Positions 25,124 through 36,915 of a stretch of DNA of 48,419 nucleotides are shown here, one piece after another. Both the position numbers and the translations under genes were made by a program. Source of the stretch: Perkinsus chesapeaki. Its lineage: Eukaryota; Perkinsozoa; Perkinsida; Perkinsidae. Within the stretch, counting starts at the first letter, position 1; every line of letters starts with the position of its first letter. The stretch lies in the NCBI GenBank assembly GCA_013115145.1, contig JAAPAO010000241.1, positions 1-48,419 on the forward strand, in the 5' to 3' direction. The notes beneath the pieces were generated by a model that saw only the letters and a list, made by a program, of their open reading frames with translations, ran no database searches and had not been told where the DNA came from.

Positions 25124-28100
25124 CTAAGACCAAGCTACCAGTAGCCCCTCTGATAGCCGAACCAGCACCAGCGCTGGTGGGTGACCTGGCTGAGCGGAAG
25201 AACCTGAGGCATCCAACGACCCTATCCGACTCCCTCCACCATAGCACCTCACCGATAGGTAGACGAAGTTGTCATACTCCTCAACATTGCCACGGTTAAG
25301 TCCCCCGGCCTCTCCCACATGGGGTACCATCTCATACCACTATTACCATAAACCTAAACCATCGCATACCCCAACTACCAGCAAGTACTATCCAACCTCT
25401 GCACTGCACTGCAGCTCCTCCTCCTCATCATCATCCAGCCACGGATCCTTAACATCTTCATCCGTAATAGGACCGCTACTCCCGATTTGCTGGAAGAGTG
25501 GCGGCATCCATCCCTTCTGGTGGCAAGCCCTATCCGTAGTACTACGATACGGGCTCCTCGTGGTCACCCTCAGACTCGCGGGGCCGCTACTTGGTGTCCA
25601 CTCAGCTGCCATCCGATGGACCTGTGTAACCGATGAGAGCTTCCAACGCCCCGTGTTCCTCCTCTTCCCACCTGGACGGCATGGCCCAGTATAAGCAAGA
25701 GCCACGGGGCTATCCACGCTGCTCTAGAGCTCGAACAAGCATTCGGCGGCAGCACTCTATTCGGGTCCCGATCCTCCCAGTCCTCCACCAAGGCATTGGA
25801 GACGTTAACATGCAGCGTAAAGGTGCCCTCTGTCCGCTGGCGAGGAACAATAGCGGATGTTAGCACTTCGGGCAGGAATGATTTCTCCTAAGACCCAAAC
25901 CATCCCACCCGCCACCTCCCCTGCCCCGACCCTCCTACCTGTGTGCACACTGATGAGGATTGGCGACCAAAGAGGGCCCCATAGACCATCTAAGCGAACA
26001 AAGCATTGAGTATTGTGATTCAAGGGCGCCACTCATTACCACAAAAAAGTATACCCAAGCAATAAGAATGTGAAGGCTGAACATCACTTGCCGTGTTAAA
26101 GCTACATTACCATACAAAGCCTGATAATTGTCATTAACCTCCAGGAAGGGCTATAAGTAACAGAACTACCGTGCAGACATGTTGAAATAAGCCACCGTGT
26201 TTGCTGGGCCGAATGGTGCTCATAGGGGCCTGTGCCTCATAGTAGCGTCCATTGTCTCTAACTATACATCCCTAACATTAACAGGCATCCTTTCCATCCC
26301 AAATCATCCGCCAATACTACCTCACTATAGGGACACTGCTTAGCTGACCATTCGGGAATCTTTGCATTATTCAGAGCCGCAGGCGCCGGCGAAGGATGTC
26401 CTCCTTTTCCGGTCTAATTGAGTTGCATATTCGAAGCTGGACTACCCTATCCCTACGGTTGTCGCCTGCCCTCCTGCTTGCACCTTTATTAGGGCCGACT
26501 GCTCTGTTATCAGCTTCCACTTCCCCAGCAGGTGAGTGAGGTGCCTGAAGCCATCCATAAGAGTAAGACCGTGACTGGAGTGGCCGTACTGAAGCTCCAG
26601 AGGTTCGGTATTGAGATCTGTGCATAAGACAATAAGTAAGACATGCAAAGTGAAAGTGGCCGTCATGAAACACCTAACGGAAGGGCCTAGTCAGATCCGT
26701 CATTATCCCTTAGCCCTCAAGGACTACATCGCCACGTTGGGACCGCCAGGCACTCCCGAGCTGGCTGAGACACTGAGAAAGTCCAATAAGCTGACGCGAG
26801 TGTCGGTCATGGATACATCACTAGATGAAGGCCCACGAGCGAAGCGACAAGGCAGAACTCCGAGGCACCATATCGCCTGATCACAGCGCGCTGGGCTGTT
26901 GCTGGTGCATGGCCGACGGTACCTCTGCTGCATAGACCAGCAGCCTCCTCAAGCTCTGTGCCAGTGTGGCTGGAAATAGGTTATCTGTGGCATTGACTCG
27001 GGCATCTAGTGCCTCCTGTGTGAGATCAGTCGACATAAGGTCGGGGCTTCTACATAAAGGAGATGCAAATACGGTAGAGTGGCGTTTAGTACTGTCTTAA
27101 TAAAACAACCGATAAACTAGATAACAATAAGGGAGGTAGGAAGAACTGAAATAAAGAGCATGAAAAACCTAAGCAAGGCCAAGACTCCACTAACCTCTGT
27201 TGCCAGTACATAACCATAGAAGGCCGAATGTTTATCCTCCCCCTGAGCCACCAGGTCCTGCTGGACTACCGCAGCAGTGCAGTATCCAACATCAAGGAAA
27301 GTGATAGCTGATCGAGATCGCCTACTTACGGTGCATTATACAGGTTATTACCAAGAAGGATGAATCTAGCCAAGTCACGTATTACGGAGATTCCTGTTCG
27401 ATCCTCGCCTAATCAGCGACGCTGCTATGCCACGGTGTCCGTTCTACCCCTACCGAAGTCCTCCGGCCTTATCAACGAGCTCCGCCTGCGAGGCGGCGAT
27501 CCTCCCCAAAATGCGTAAAATAGCCTTTGGGACATCAGAAACGTTATTACTACCACCAGGTGGAGGTTGCACTCCCAAGGTGCCTGAGCAACCTCCTCAG
27601 AACACCGGCGGTGGCTTCCCTTACCCCCGAAATGAAGGCAATCTGTATGAAAGCCGCACAGGCACAGCACAAGGCATGTAGCAGCTCCCACGACCAATCT
27701 ACTGGTGTCTCCGACCATGTCCGCATAAAGGACGGTCCGGTGAAGTATCCCGTCTCAGTATGGAAGGCCGAATAGTCGACATGATCTCCCACGTTAAGGT
27801 CCTTGTCTGACCAGCACAGGTTTATCTTCCAGTTCCCGTTCCCCCTAATACCAGTGACTGCATCCACCTCATTTGGCAGCCTCGGTGTGTAGACCTCCGC
27901 TCGACCATCAGTTTTCTGATGGCCATTCTCCGACGGCTCTGCTCGTCGAGCCATTATATGCGGTACAACAACAAAGGCCACCGCCTCCTAAAATCTTCCA
28001 TTAACCTCGAGCGTATCTTTCAAGCCTTCTCAACGACAACAAGATGCGTTCATAAAGGAGTTAGCTTCCTGTCTGACTCCCCCAAAGACACACCAAAGCC

Positions 28101-28400
28101 ATTCAACATGACCCCCGCCGCCACGTTGAGCACATTCCAAGTTCCAGTCGTCTTCCAAAGCGATCTGATGCGTTGAGGAAATGCAAGACATCCAAGATGG
28201 CTCAAGTAGATCACCACGGTTGCAAAGATGAGAATCCTTCAATCACACGGTTATCCCTACATATCTCATGAGTGGACGTTCCAAGCAACCGCTGGCCATA
28301 TTCGTACCTCTTTGCCCTCACTTGGAACGCTCTTGCTTTCGAAGTTATTACCTCGTTTGCAGTGCCGTCGGTGGGGTCATCATGGCCGCCGGGCTCCCTT
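25124..28400 (-). CDS. Unresolved multi-exon gene or genes, function unknown
   Basis: Many exon-like pieces with GT-AG borders lie on the minus strand, but I could not join them into one frame. Protein-like blocks include WNVLNVAAGVMLNGFGVSLG (near 28130-28060, hydrophobic), NWKINLCWSDKDLNVGDHVDY (near 27830-27770), SDVPKAILRILGRIAASQAE (near 27540-27480), TFLDVGYCTAAVVQQDL (near 27310-27260), LDARVNATDNLFPATLAQSL (near 27020-26960) and an acidic end KDPWLDDDEEEEL (near 25460-25400). I recognise no family. The hydrophobic blocks near 28130-28230 suggest membrane segments. It may be two genes. Coordinates are outer bounds only. Confidence 0.35.
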
Positions 28401-28581
28401 GTTCACCCTGCGTTTGCCTACAGGTCACTACGTTTACCCACCTGCCTCTTCTTGAACCATAATGCAACTTATCGATTGTGGAACCTGCCTTAGTATCTAT
28501 TGACAGTTCCTTTCTCGACACTGTGTTTCGGCCAATTGGTGTGCTGAACTACTCATCAGTTTTCCAATACCGTTTTATTCG

Positions 28582-31500
28582 ATGACGCCGTCCCCTCCTG
28601 CCACAGAGCCAGGACCGGATAATGCCAACGTTACTCTGCGTAAGATAAGGCACTCTATCGACTTGAATGAATCTTTTCAGCCTCTCTAAGCAGCGATGGT
28701 TCTTACGTATACCCGATTGACACTAGCGAAGGTGAACTTGGCGAGCTTAACTGCAAACCTGCTCGATTGGTCCTTGAGGATGGCACCGAGTTCGCAGGGT
28801 AGACAGCAGTCTTTTAAACAAAACTTCTCAGCTTCAACCTTAGATACTCCTTCGGTTATCATGGGTCTGTCGCCGGTGAGCTGGTATTCAACACCGGCAT
28901 GGTTGGGTACCCTGAAAGTCTGACAGACCCTAGCTATACCGGTCAGCTCCTCTGCATAACCTTCCCTCTTGTCGGCAACTATGGTGTGCCCTCTGATGAG
29001 CTTGACCACCTTGGTCTTCCTCGGCATTTCGAAGGCAAGAGAGTTCACGTTAAGGCGCTGGTCATCAGCGACTACAGCTTCGCCAGCAGTCATTATACGG
29101 CCAAAAGAACCCTGTCGGAGTGGCTTAGGAAGGAGAAGGTCCCCGGTATCTTTGGTGTCGACACTCGAGCTGTTACCAAGCACATACGGTCTTGTGGTGC
29201 TATGCTGGCCAAGCTAGTGGTCTTGGATGATGGTCCCAACGGTAAGGAGGCCTGGCAGGACGTTGAGTGGGATGATCCCAATGTTCGCATCTTACAGAAG
29301 GAAGTATCTTGCACCGACGTTCGGACCTTCTATCCGGCTGCTCCTGGTCAAGACGTCGACGTTGGTAGTCCGGTGAAGTCCATCAGGCGTATTGGTGGTG
29401 GACCTGATCCGGACAGGCCTATCCACATCTTGGCCGTCGACTGCGGTATGAAATATAATATTATACGTTATTTTGTGAACGTCCTCAGAGTCCAGCTAAC
29501 TGTGGTACCGTGGGATTACGACTTCACCGAGATGGAGTTCGATGGTCTCTTCCTCTCCAACGGACCTGGTGACCCAACAATGTGCACGGACACCATCAAG
29601 CATGTACGGAAGATAATCGAGACTCCACGCGAGAGGCCTATTCCCATATTCGGTATCTGTCTTGGTAACCAGATCCTGGCATTGGCGGCCGGCGCCAAAA
29701 CGTACAAAATGGTATTCGGTAATCGCGGTATGAACCAGCCTGTGATCGACCTGAGGACGGCCAAGTGTTACATCACTCCTCAGAATCACGGTTTCGCGGT
29801 CGATACTGACTCCCTCCCAGAGAATTGGACATCGCTTTTCGTCAATGCTAATGATGGCACTAATGAGGGCATTATTCATAGATATCATCCATGGTTCTCG
29901 GTGCAGTTTCACCCCGAGGCCTGCGGCGGTCCTACTGACACCAGCTTCCTCTTCACCTACTTTATCAATGCCGTTGTCAACCCTACAGCCTTGCCGGTCA
30001 CCACTGTACCCTACAGACTGCCCAGCCCTGTCAAGAAGGTGCTGGTTCTCGGTTCCGGTGGCCTTAGTATTGGCCAGGCAGGTGAGTTTGACTATTCCGG
30101 CTCCCAATGCATTAAGGCTCTGAAGGAGGCCAATATCAGGTCTGTTCTGATCAACCCAAATATTGCCACTGTACAGACCAGCAAGGGTCTCGCGGATAAG
30201 GTATACTTCTTGCCGGTCACTCCCGAGTTCGTCACTCGCGTCATTGAGATCGAGAAGCCCGATGGGTTGTTCTGCACCTTCGGCGGTCAGACCGCTTTGA
30301 ACTGCGCAGTTGCCCTCCATGAGGCAGGTGTGCTCGAGAAGCACAACGTGAGAGTGTTGGGCACACCAATATCGAGCATAGTCATGACCGAGGATAGAGA
30401 GCTCTTCGCGAAGGCTGTGGAGACGGTCGGCTACAAAGTGGCAGAGTCCGCTTCGTGTACCACCGTACAGGAGGCAGTCGATGCTGCCGCCGACCTCGGG
30501 TATCCTGTTTTGGTCCGAGCGGCTTATGCTCTGGGTGGCCTTGGCTCCGGGTTCGCGGCTAACGAGACGGAACTGAGAGACCTGCTTCAAGTCAGCTTGG
30601 CGGCGTCGAATCAGGTTATTGTCGACAAAAGCCTAAGGGGGTGGAAGGAGGTCGAATATGAAGTTGTTCGTGATAGTCAGGATAACTGCATCACCGTTTG
30701 CAATATGGAGAACTTCGACCCGATGGGCATCCACACTGGCGACTCGATCGTGGTGGCTCCCTCCCAGACACTATCTAACGCGGAGTACTACCGACTTCGC
30801 AAATGTGCGATACAGATGATACGTCATATTGGTATTGTCGGTGAATGCAACATACAGTATGCTGTGGACCCCCACTCTGACCAGTTCCGCATCATTGAGG
30901 TCAACGCTCGTCTGTCGAGGTCATCAGCCTTGGCGTCGAAGGCCACTGGGTATCCCCTAGCCTATGTTGCGGCCAAGTTGGCGCTAGGCACCGATCTTGT
31001 CACTTTGAGGAATATGGTCACCAAGTCCACAACGGCCTGCTTTGAGCCCAGTCTTGACTACTGTGTCATCAAGGTGCCGAGATGGGACCTAAAGAAGTTC
31101 TCCACTGTAGACCCCCGGGTTGGATCTTGTATGAAGAGCGTGGGTGAGGTTATGGCGATCGGCAGAAAGTTCGAGGAGACCATGCAGAAGGCGCTGAGGA
31201 TGGTCGACGAATCCTGCGATGGGTTCACGTCTGAGCGCTACGATCTCGAGTTCGAGGCCAACCCGTTCCTGGGCAAGTCCAGTGATGAGAAGATGCTCAG
31301 AGAGGAGCTAGCTCAGCCATCACCGTTGAGGGTCTGGGCGGTCGCTAAGGCGTTCGAGCTCGGATACGGTGTGGAGGAGCTACACCAGCTCACTAGGATT
31401 GATAGGTGGTTCCTGTCAAAGCTTAACAACGTGCATCTGATGAAGCAGCAATTGCAGGGTGTCGACCTTAATACCTTACGACAGAACTCGAGGCTCTTCC

Positions 31501-34360
31501 AGGCGGCGAAGCAGACTGGTTTTAGTGACAAGTACATCTCACGCATCATCAAGGACGGTATTCCGCCGAGCCTGTCATCGCGGTATCTACGTATCCCGCA
31601 AGCCTACATAGAGTCCGGCATCCTAAGTCCTGAGATGGGCTCGGTGAAGATATCGGCCTCCCAGTTGGGCAACAATAATGCTACTACAGACTCACGGGCG
31701 AGTACCGAGTCGAACGGTCGACAGGTGGATGAGTGGCATGTTCGCTGTATTCGGAAGCATTTGGGCATAATACCTGTCACCAAGCAAATTGATACCTTGG
31801 CCGCTGAGTTCCCAGCGCAGACGAACTATCTCTACATGACTTACAATGGTGTTGAGGATGACGTATCTCCGGCTTCCTCTGAACAGCCACTCGGTCTGCA
31901 ATCTGGCCAGATGGATCCTAAGAGAGACATCCGCGGCAAGGCCTTCGTCCAAGGGGAGTTGTCGCCGCTGACCCGTCTAGAGTTGGCCCAGGAGCTCCCC
32001 CATTCGGAGGCCATGAAGTACATGATGTTGCCACCAGTGAAGAAGAGTGCAAAGAAGCCAGCTGTTGGTTCCATTACCGGCTCAGACAGTAAGTTTGATA
32101 CACCTAGTTGCACTGGGTAGATTGCTGTCTTTAGGATCGGGTGGCAGGAGCTCACGGAACAGCGTGCTGGTCCTGGGATGCGGCTGCTATCGCATCGGCT
32201 CAAGCGTCGAGTTTGATTGGTGCTCGGTGTCCTGCGTGAGAGAAGTCAGAAGGAACGGCAATACGGCAATTGTTGTCAATTGCAATCCTGAGACTGTCTC
32301 CACCGATTACGACGAGTCGGACAGGCTTTATTTCGAGGAGCTATCGCTGGTGAGTTCGGCTTGAAGGCTTTCCCCCCTTCGGGCCATGGCTGCTGTGTAG
32401 GAAAGAGTTCTCGACGTTAATGATTTTGAGAACCCTGAGGGTGTAGTGATTTCGGTCGGTGGGCAAACTCCGAACAACCTGGCCACGGCTCTCACCAGGA
32501 ACGGCGCCAGCATCCTCGGCACCAGTGTTGAAAGTAGTACCGCTTGATCTCGGTAAGGCGTGAATATCTTAGTGCAGGTATCGATACGGCTGAAGATAGG
32601 TCGAAATTTTCCATGCTCTGCGACTCGCTAGGAATTGACCAGCCTGAGTGGAGCGCCTTTGCTACCTTTGAAGAGGTGCTCTGCTGGTCCCTGGTCTGTC
32701 TCTCCCGTTGACCATTGTGTCAGGCCCGTCACTTTGCCAACCGAGTCAAGTATCCGGTATTGGTGAGGCCTTCATACGTGTTGTCTGGTGCCGCCATGCG
32801 ATGTGTTTACGACGACGAGGAGCTTGAGAGGTTAGCACGGCTAGTGGCGTATTCAGACTCGTTGGGGTTGGTAGGTTCTTGAAGACGGCAGCAGTGGTAG
32901 CTCAAGACCATCCGGTGGTGGTATCGAAGTACATTGAGAATGCCAAGGAGGTCGAAATGGACGCTGTTGGCTGCGCAGGTGTGCCGAACACTTGTGTTGT
33001 TGTCTTGTGCTACTTCGATTGTTAGGTGAGATAGTGAACTATGCCATCTCGGAGCACGTCCAGAATGCCGGTGTCCACTCGGGTGATGCCACTATACTGC
33101 TGCCCGCACAGAAGCTGTAGGCGGGAGGGACTCCTGGTGGTGGGAGGGGAAGCATAATGTGTCAGATACGTCGAAACTCATAGACGGATTAAGAAGGTAT
33201 CCCAGAAGTTATGTAAAGCTTTGAACATCTCGGGGCCATTTAATATACAGTTTATGTGCAAGGAGAATGAAGTAAGTTGAGACGAAAGTGAAGTGGACCA
33301 TTTCAAATGTAATGGATTCTTACTACAGCCTACTTGAGGTATAGCAACAGACCATATATTTTTAATGAAGCTGCTGGAGATACCAGATGGGTTCGATATT
33401 CAGTGTCCCTCCGTCGCCCTCTTAAATGATCGAGTAGAGTATCGTTGTCAGGTTAAAGTGATCGAATGCAACTTGAGGGCCTCGCGTACAGTACCTTTCA
33501 TCAGCAAGACTTTTAATGTTAACTTCATCGAAATCGCTACTAAAGTGAGCCGAGACTGAGGGGCGCCGTATCGGTGATACCTGGCCGTAGGTGATGCTGC
33601 GTGTGCCTGTGAGGCCGTGGAACATCCATCCGATCGACACCGAGTTTGTGGGCTGCAAGGCTCCGGTGTTCAGCTTCCAACGGCTGAAGAACTCTGACCC
33701 TAGACTTGGCGTTGAAATGCAAAGTACGCCGGACAGGGGGGCTGCGACGGTTGTTGAGAGAATCTGCTCAGGTACGGGCGAGGTGGCTTGCTTCGGTAGG
33801 ACGCCATATGAAGCATACTTGAAGGCTTGGCTGTCGGCGGGATACAACCTGCCAACAAAGACAATACTTGTCAGTATTGGTCACCAACAACAGAAGGAAG
33901 AGTTCTTGCCATGGGCAAAGGTATCCGAGTGGCCGCCTCTGATGGCATCCCACGCCGCTTTGCAGGTTCTTATCGACCTCGGCTATCACTTGTTCGCCAC
34001 TCGGTCGACTTATCAAATGATGAAGGACAAGCTTGATCCATGTCAGAGCTCCCTCACTCTTGTGTAAGCCTTGCTTCTCCATATCTCTTCTGAATAGTTC
34101 GTTCTGCAGCCACAAGCCATACGCACGTCGAGAACCGAATGTGAAGACTCTGATACAGACGGGAAAGGTGGACATGTGTATCGTCATTCCTAGCAGTGCC
34201 GATTCCTGCGCGGTAAGCTATCATGACTTGGTGGATTAATTTCGCTTCTTAGATCACCGAGGGATTCGAAATGAGAAGGCTGGCTGTCGACACCCGCACT
34301 CCACTTATCAACGACATTAAAGAGGCCACCTTCTTTGTGTTGTCGCTACAGAAGAAGTAA
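28582..34360 (+). CDS. CPSII: Carbamoyl-phosphate synthetase II, glutamine-hydrolysing
   Basis: This enzyme makes carbamoyl phosphate from glutamine, bicarbonate and ATP, the first step of pyrimidine synthesis. Sixteen exons join in phase: 28582-28639, 28681-28798, 28844-32088, 32135-32349, 32401-32533, 32578-32675, 32724-32830, 32875-32978, 33026-33116, 33166-33271, 33452-33544, 33591-33723, 33772-33920, 33966-34063, 34110-34212 and 34253-34360, giving 1652 aa. The order is glutaminase domain (catalytic Cys331 in GICLGNQ, later FHPEA), then two ATP-grasp synthetase halves ([40 protein letters not shown]), then a C-terminal regulatory MGS-like domain. A Ser/Gln-rich insert separates the halves. 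No DHOase or ATCase is fused, unlike animal CAD. Nearly all introns fall in the second half. Confidence 0.97.
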
Positions 34361-34487
34361 CCATGCTGCTGCCGGTGATGTCGTTTAATTCAAACGTTTT
34401 ATGTCAGGGCTGATAGGGAACGTGATGGTAAGATATTCTTTGGTATTGAGACCTGGCAGCGATACCAAGAGTTGCAGTAGAGGCTGG

Positions 34488-34507
34488 CTGCTGCTGCTGC
34501 TGCTGCT
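34488..34507 (+). repeat. CTG triplet run
   Basis: About six CTG units in the 3' flank of the CPSII gene. It is too short to call more than a microsatellite. Confidence 0.7.
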
Positions 34508-34650
34508 TCTGTGGATGGAAGCCTCTCCAGTCTTTTCATTGATTTTTTGCATCATCCACAAGTCTACCGAGCTTAATTGCCGCCACTGCTATTCTGAATA
34601 CGGAGTTTTTCTTGCATCACTTTCTCTATGGCCTCTCGTTGGCGGGGTTC

Positions 34651-34695
34651 GGGGGCGGCGGCGGCGGGGGCGGCGGCGGCGGCGGCGGGGGGGGG
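34651..34695 (+). repeat. GGC/G-rich microsatellite
   Basis: A tract of GGC units ending in a run of ten G bases, 45 nt before the ATG of the phosphatase-like gene. It lies in the presumed promoter or 5' UTR and could form G-quadruplex structure on the + strand. It is also a place where assembly errors are likely. Confidence 0.8.
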
Positions 34696-34739
34696 TGGTT
34701 CATGTAGAGATCCTCTTGTAGAAGACGATTTGTTCAACC

Positions 34740-36092
34740 ATGCCAACTCCTAAAGATACATCGCCGGACATGATGAAAGTGAGCCAGTGGCTTTCTAGTG
34801 GGAAGCTCGTGCATCCACTCTCTGGCTTCACTTCGGTAGATGCTGAGACTGCCCTTGTAGGCAAGCCTCGGACGGAGGTTTCTAAAGGCCTCCATAAGAC
34901 TATATTCTCGAAGCCAGTCGAACACACTATATTCGTCATCCTAGACGGCTGTGGTGTGAATCTGCTGGGAAGTTATCTGGACGAGAACGCCTTCCTCAGG
35001 CGCAATCTCGTTGGTACGCTTAACAGTGTGTTCCCGGCCACTACCAGTGCCGCCCTAACTTCATATGGCACAGGGGAGTATCCTGCCCAGCATGGTTTGT
35101 TGGGTTGGACCACCGAAGTGGACCATCGGTTGGCTATCAATCCATTACCTTGGGTGGATGCTGTTACAGGTGAGAGTCTGGAGGACACCGAAGAAATGAG
35201 AGCTAAGGTGTTCCATTTCAATTCTATGTATGATAAGCTTGATCCTGCTAAAGAAGTGAGGATTTATCAATACTATGATGACAGCCCGTTTACCAGAGCT
35301 ATACGGGGCATCGGTCCGAAGGTCATAAAAACCAGTCTAATCGATTTGGAGATGGTGGTGGCCGAGGTGCCCAAGTACCTAAGGGAGAAGAGCGAGCGGC
35401 ATGAGGAGACCTTTATCTATATTTACTGTCCAGAGCCGGATACTACTGAGCATGCGTTGGGCATATCCAGCCCGGCAATCGGCGTTAAACTGTCCCAGCT
35501 TGACAAACAGCTGGAGGAGCTTTGGAGGTTGCTTACTAAGATACCTGCATCGTTTCGCATGGTGGTATCCGCTGACCACGGTCAGTTAAATCTTGAACAT
35601 GTCGACGTTTATGATGCCCAGGACGATGATGGCTCAAGAAGGAACGTACTTCCACTCGGGAGTCTACTTAAACTTCCTCCCACTGTTGAGCCGCGATCGT
35701 TCGCCTTGCATCTCGCCGAGGGTGTGACAGTGGAGGAGGCTCGTGCTAGGATCACAGAAGGCGCCCCGGATGTTGCTGAACATTGGGCGTTGTTAACACC
35801 GGACGAGGTTGAGCAGTTGCACATCCTCGGACCTGGAAAAATATCAGATGCGGCTCGGGAGCAGCTTGGTGACCTTTTCGGTATCACCGATGGCCCATAT
35901 CATTTATCATATTTTGTCGATGGTAAAAGTAGTACAGAGAAGATGGTCGGGAATCACGGAGGTCTTCTACCAGCTGAGGTGCATATTCCCTTTGTAGTTG
36001 CTGATACAGCACAAAGCGCTGAGACAATGAAGGCCCAATTCGCAACGCTCCAGCAGGTGTACTCTGCCGATTTCTCTTCGTATCTGCCATAA
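34740..36092 (+). CDS. Alkaline-phosphatase-superfamily enzyme (nucleotide pyrophosphatase/phosphodiesterase type)
   Basis: This single exon of 450 aa is the only large intronless gene in the window. The fold residues of the superfamily are visible: D69 in VILDGCGVNLL (metal), Thr101/102 in FPATTSAALTSYGTG (nucleophile), D234 and H238 in PEPDTTEHALG, D279 and H280 in VVSADHGQ, and H406 in VGNHGGLLPAEVHIP. That set fits type I phosphodiesterase/nucleotide pyrophosphatase proteins that hydrolyse phosphate diesters or monoesters with two zinc ions. There is no signal peptide, so it is probably cytosolic, unlike secreted animal NPPs. The substrate is unknown. Lack of introns and the compact bacterial-like length hint at gene transfer or retrocopy origin. 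Confidence 0.86.
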   Translation: MPTPKDTSPDMMKVSQWLSSGKLVHPLSGFTSVDAETALVGKPRTEVSKGLHKTIFSKPVEHTIFVILDGCGVNLLGSYLDENAFLRRNLVGTLNSVFPATTSAALTSYGTGEYPAQHGLLGWTTEVDHRLAINPLPWVDAVTGESLEDTEEMRAKVFHFNSMYDKLDPAKEVRIYQYYDDSPFTRAIRGIGPKVIKTSLIDLEMVVAEVPKYLREKSERHEETFIYIYCPEPDTTEHALGISSPAIGVKLSQLDKQLEELWRLLTKIPASFRMVVSADHGQLNLEHVDVYDAQDDDGSRRNVLPLGSLLKLPPTVEPRSFALHLAEGVTVEEARARITEGAPDVAEHWALLTPDEVEQLHILGPGKISDAAREQLGDLFGITDGPYHLSYFVDGKSSTEKMVGNHGGLLPAEVHIPFVVADTAQSAETMKAQFATLQQVYSADFSSYLP

Positions 36093-36188
36093 TTGGCTCT
36101 AGCTGGATTTCCCCTTTTTGTTGCCTTGTTGTTGAGTTCGGGGAAGTTGGCGGAGAGAGCGGTATAGGCTTTGTTCAGCTATGTTTTT

Positions 36189-36807
36189 ATGGGGTCCACG
36201 CGAGACCATTTTGTAAGTCAAGAATCTCTATCGCACAGATCATTCGCAACAATTGCCTTACTTATCGGTTTAACAACTTCCCTCATCGTTACTGTCATCA
36301 TTGATAACGTTATGAGTACAAAAGCGAAAGAGAATAGTTTGCTGGAGAGCTCACCGGCACACGCATGGCCTGCAATATTTGGAGACAGCGGGGTGGCGTT
36401 GTCGGAGTCTCCGGCCTCTACAACGACCAGTAGTGTCCGGGAGAATCAGTGTGAGGCTTGGTAATACCGAAAGGGGGTTGGGGGGAGTGGGTACATGCTG
36501 CTGCAGGCAATCGCCTCGTAATAGTAATGAAGGAGAGATGGGCTCGTCGATGGTGCGGCAAGCTGCCCCTGGAGATGTGGTGGTGGCACCTAGTGGACAG
36601 AAGTTTTTACTCATCCAGAAACTGTGGAACTCTGGTAGGGTCTCAAACATAAAGTTTGGTCCAGGGAATCATATAACCTCGCAGAAATGTCTACAAAGGC
36701 CCGCTGTCAACGGGGAGCAAACATTGCCTCTAGTGCGGCGATTTCGCAGTGGAAATTTTGTTAGAAAACATGTCCCAAGACTGCATGCCTTTTGGGGACA
36801 TCTTTAG
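36189..36807 (+). CDS. Small putative single-pass membrane protein
   Basis: Two exons, 36189-36460 and 36507-36807, join in phase into 190 aa. One clear membrane segment lies near residues 17-41 (IALLIGLTTSLIVTVII), after a short N-terminus, so it could be a signal anchor. The rest is soluble-looking and Ser/Thr-rich, then basic (LVRRFRSGNFVRKHVPR). I do not recognise the family. It lies just before the kinase-PP2C gene, whose first exon I could not find, so these exons might instead be the 5' end of that gene and give it a membrane anchor. Confidence in a separate gene is low. Confidence 0.45.
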
Positions 36808-36915
36808 CCGTATATTATAGTTTGATATATTACTATATTAAGATGCATATCTGACTGCCAAATATGGACTGAGTCGTGTCCATCCTTTCTCCAAACGGAC
36901 CTTTCTGTCTGGCTT

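Noticed and set aside
28228..28493. + strand membrane-like frame upstream of CPSII
   Set aside because: No splice link to CPSII, and the minus strand here carries exon-like sequence; probably a shadow.
29496..30590. 364-codon open frame antisense to CPSII
   Set aside because: It mirrors a highly conserved enzyme frame and has no family likeness of its own; it is a shadow.
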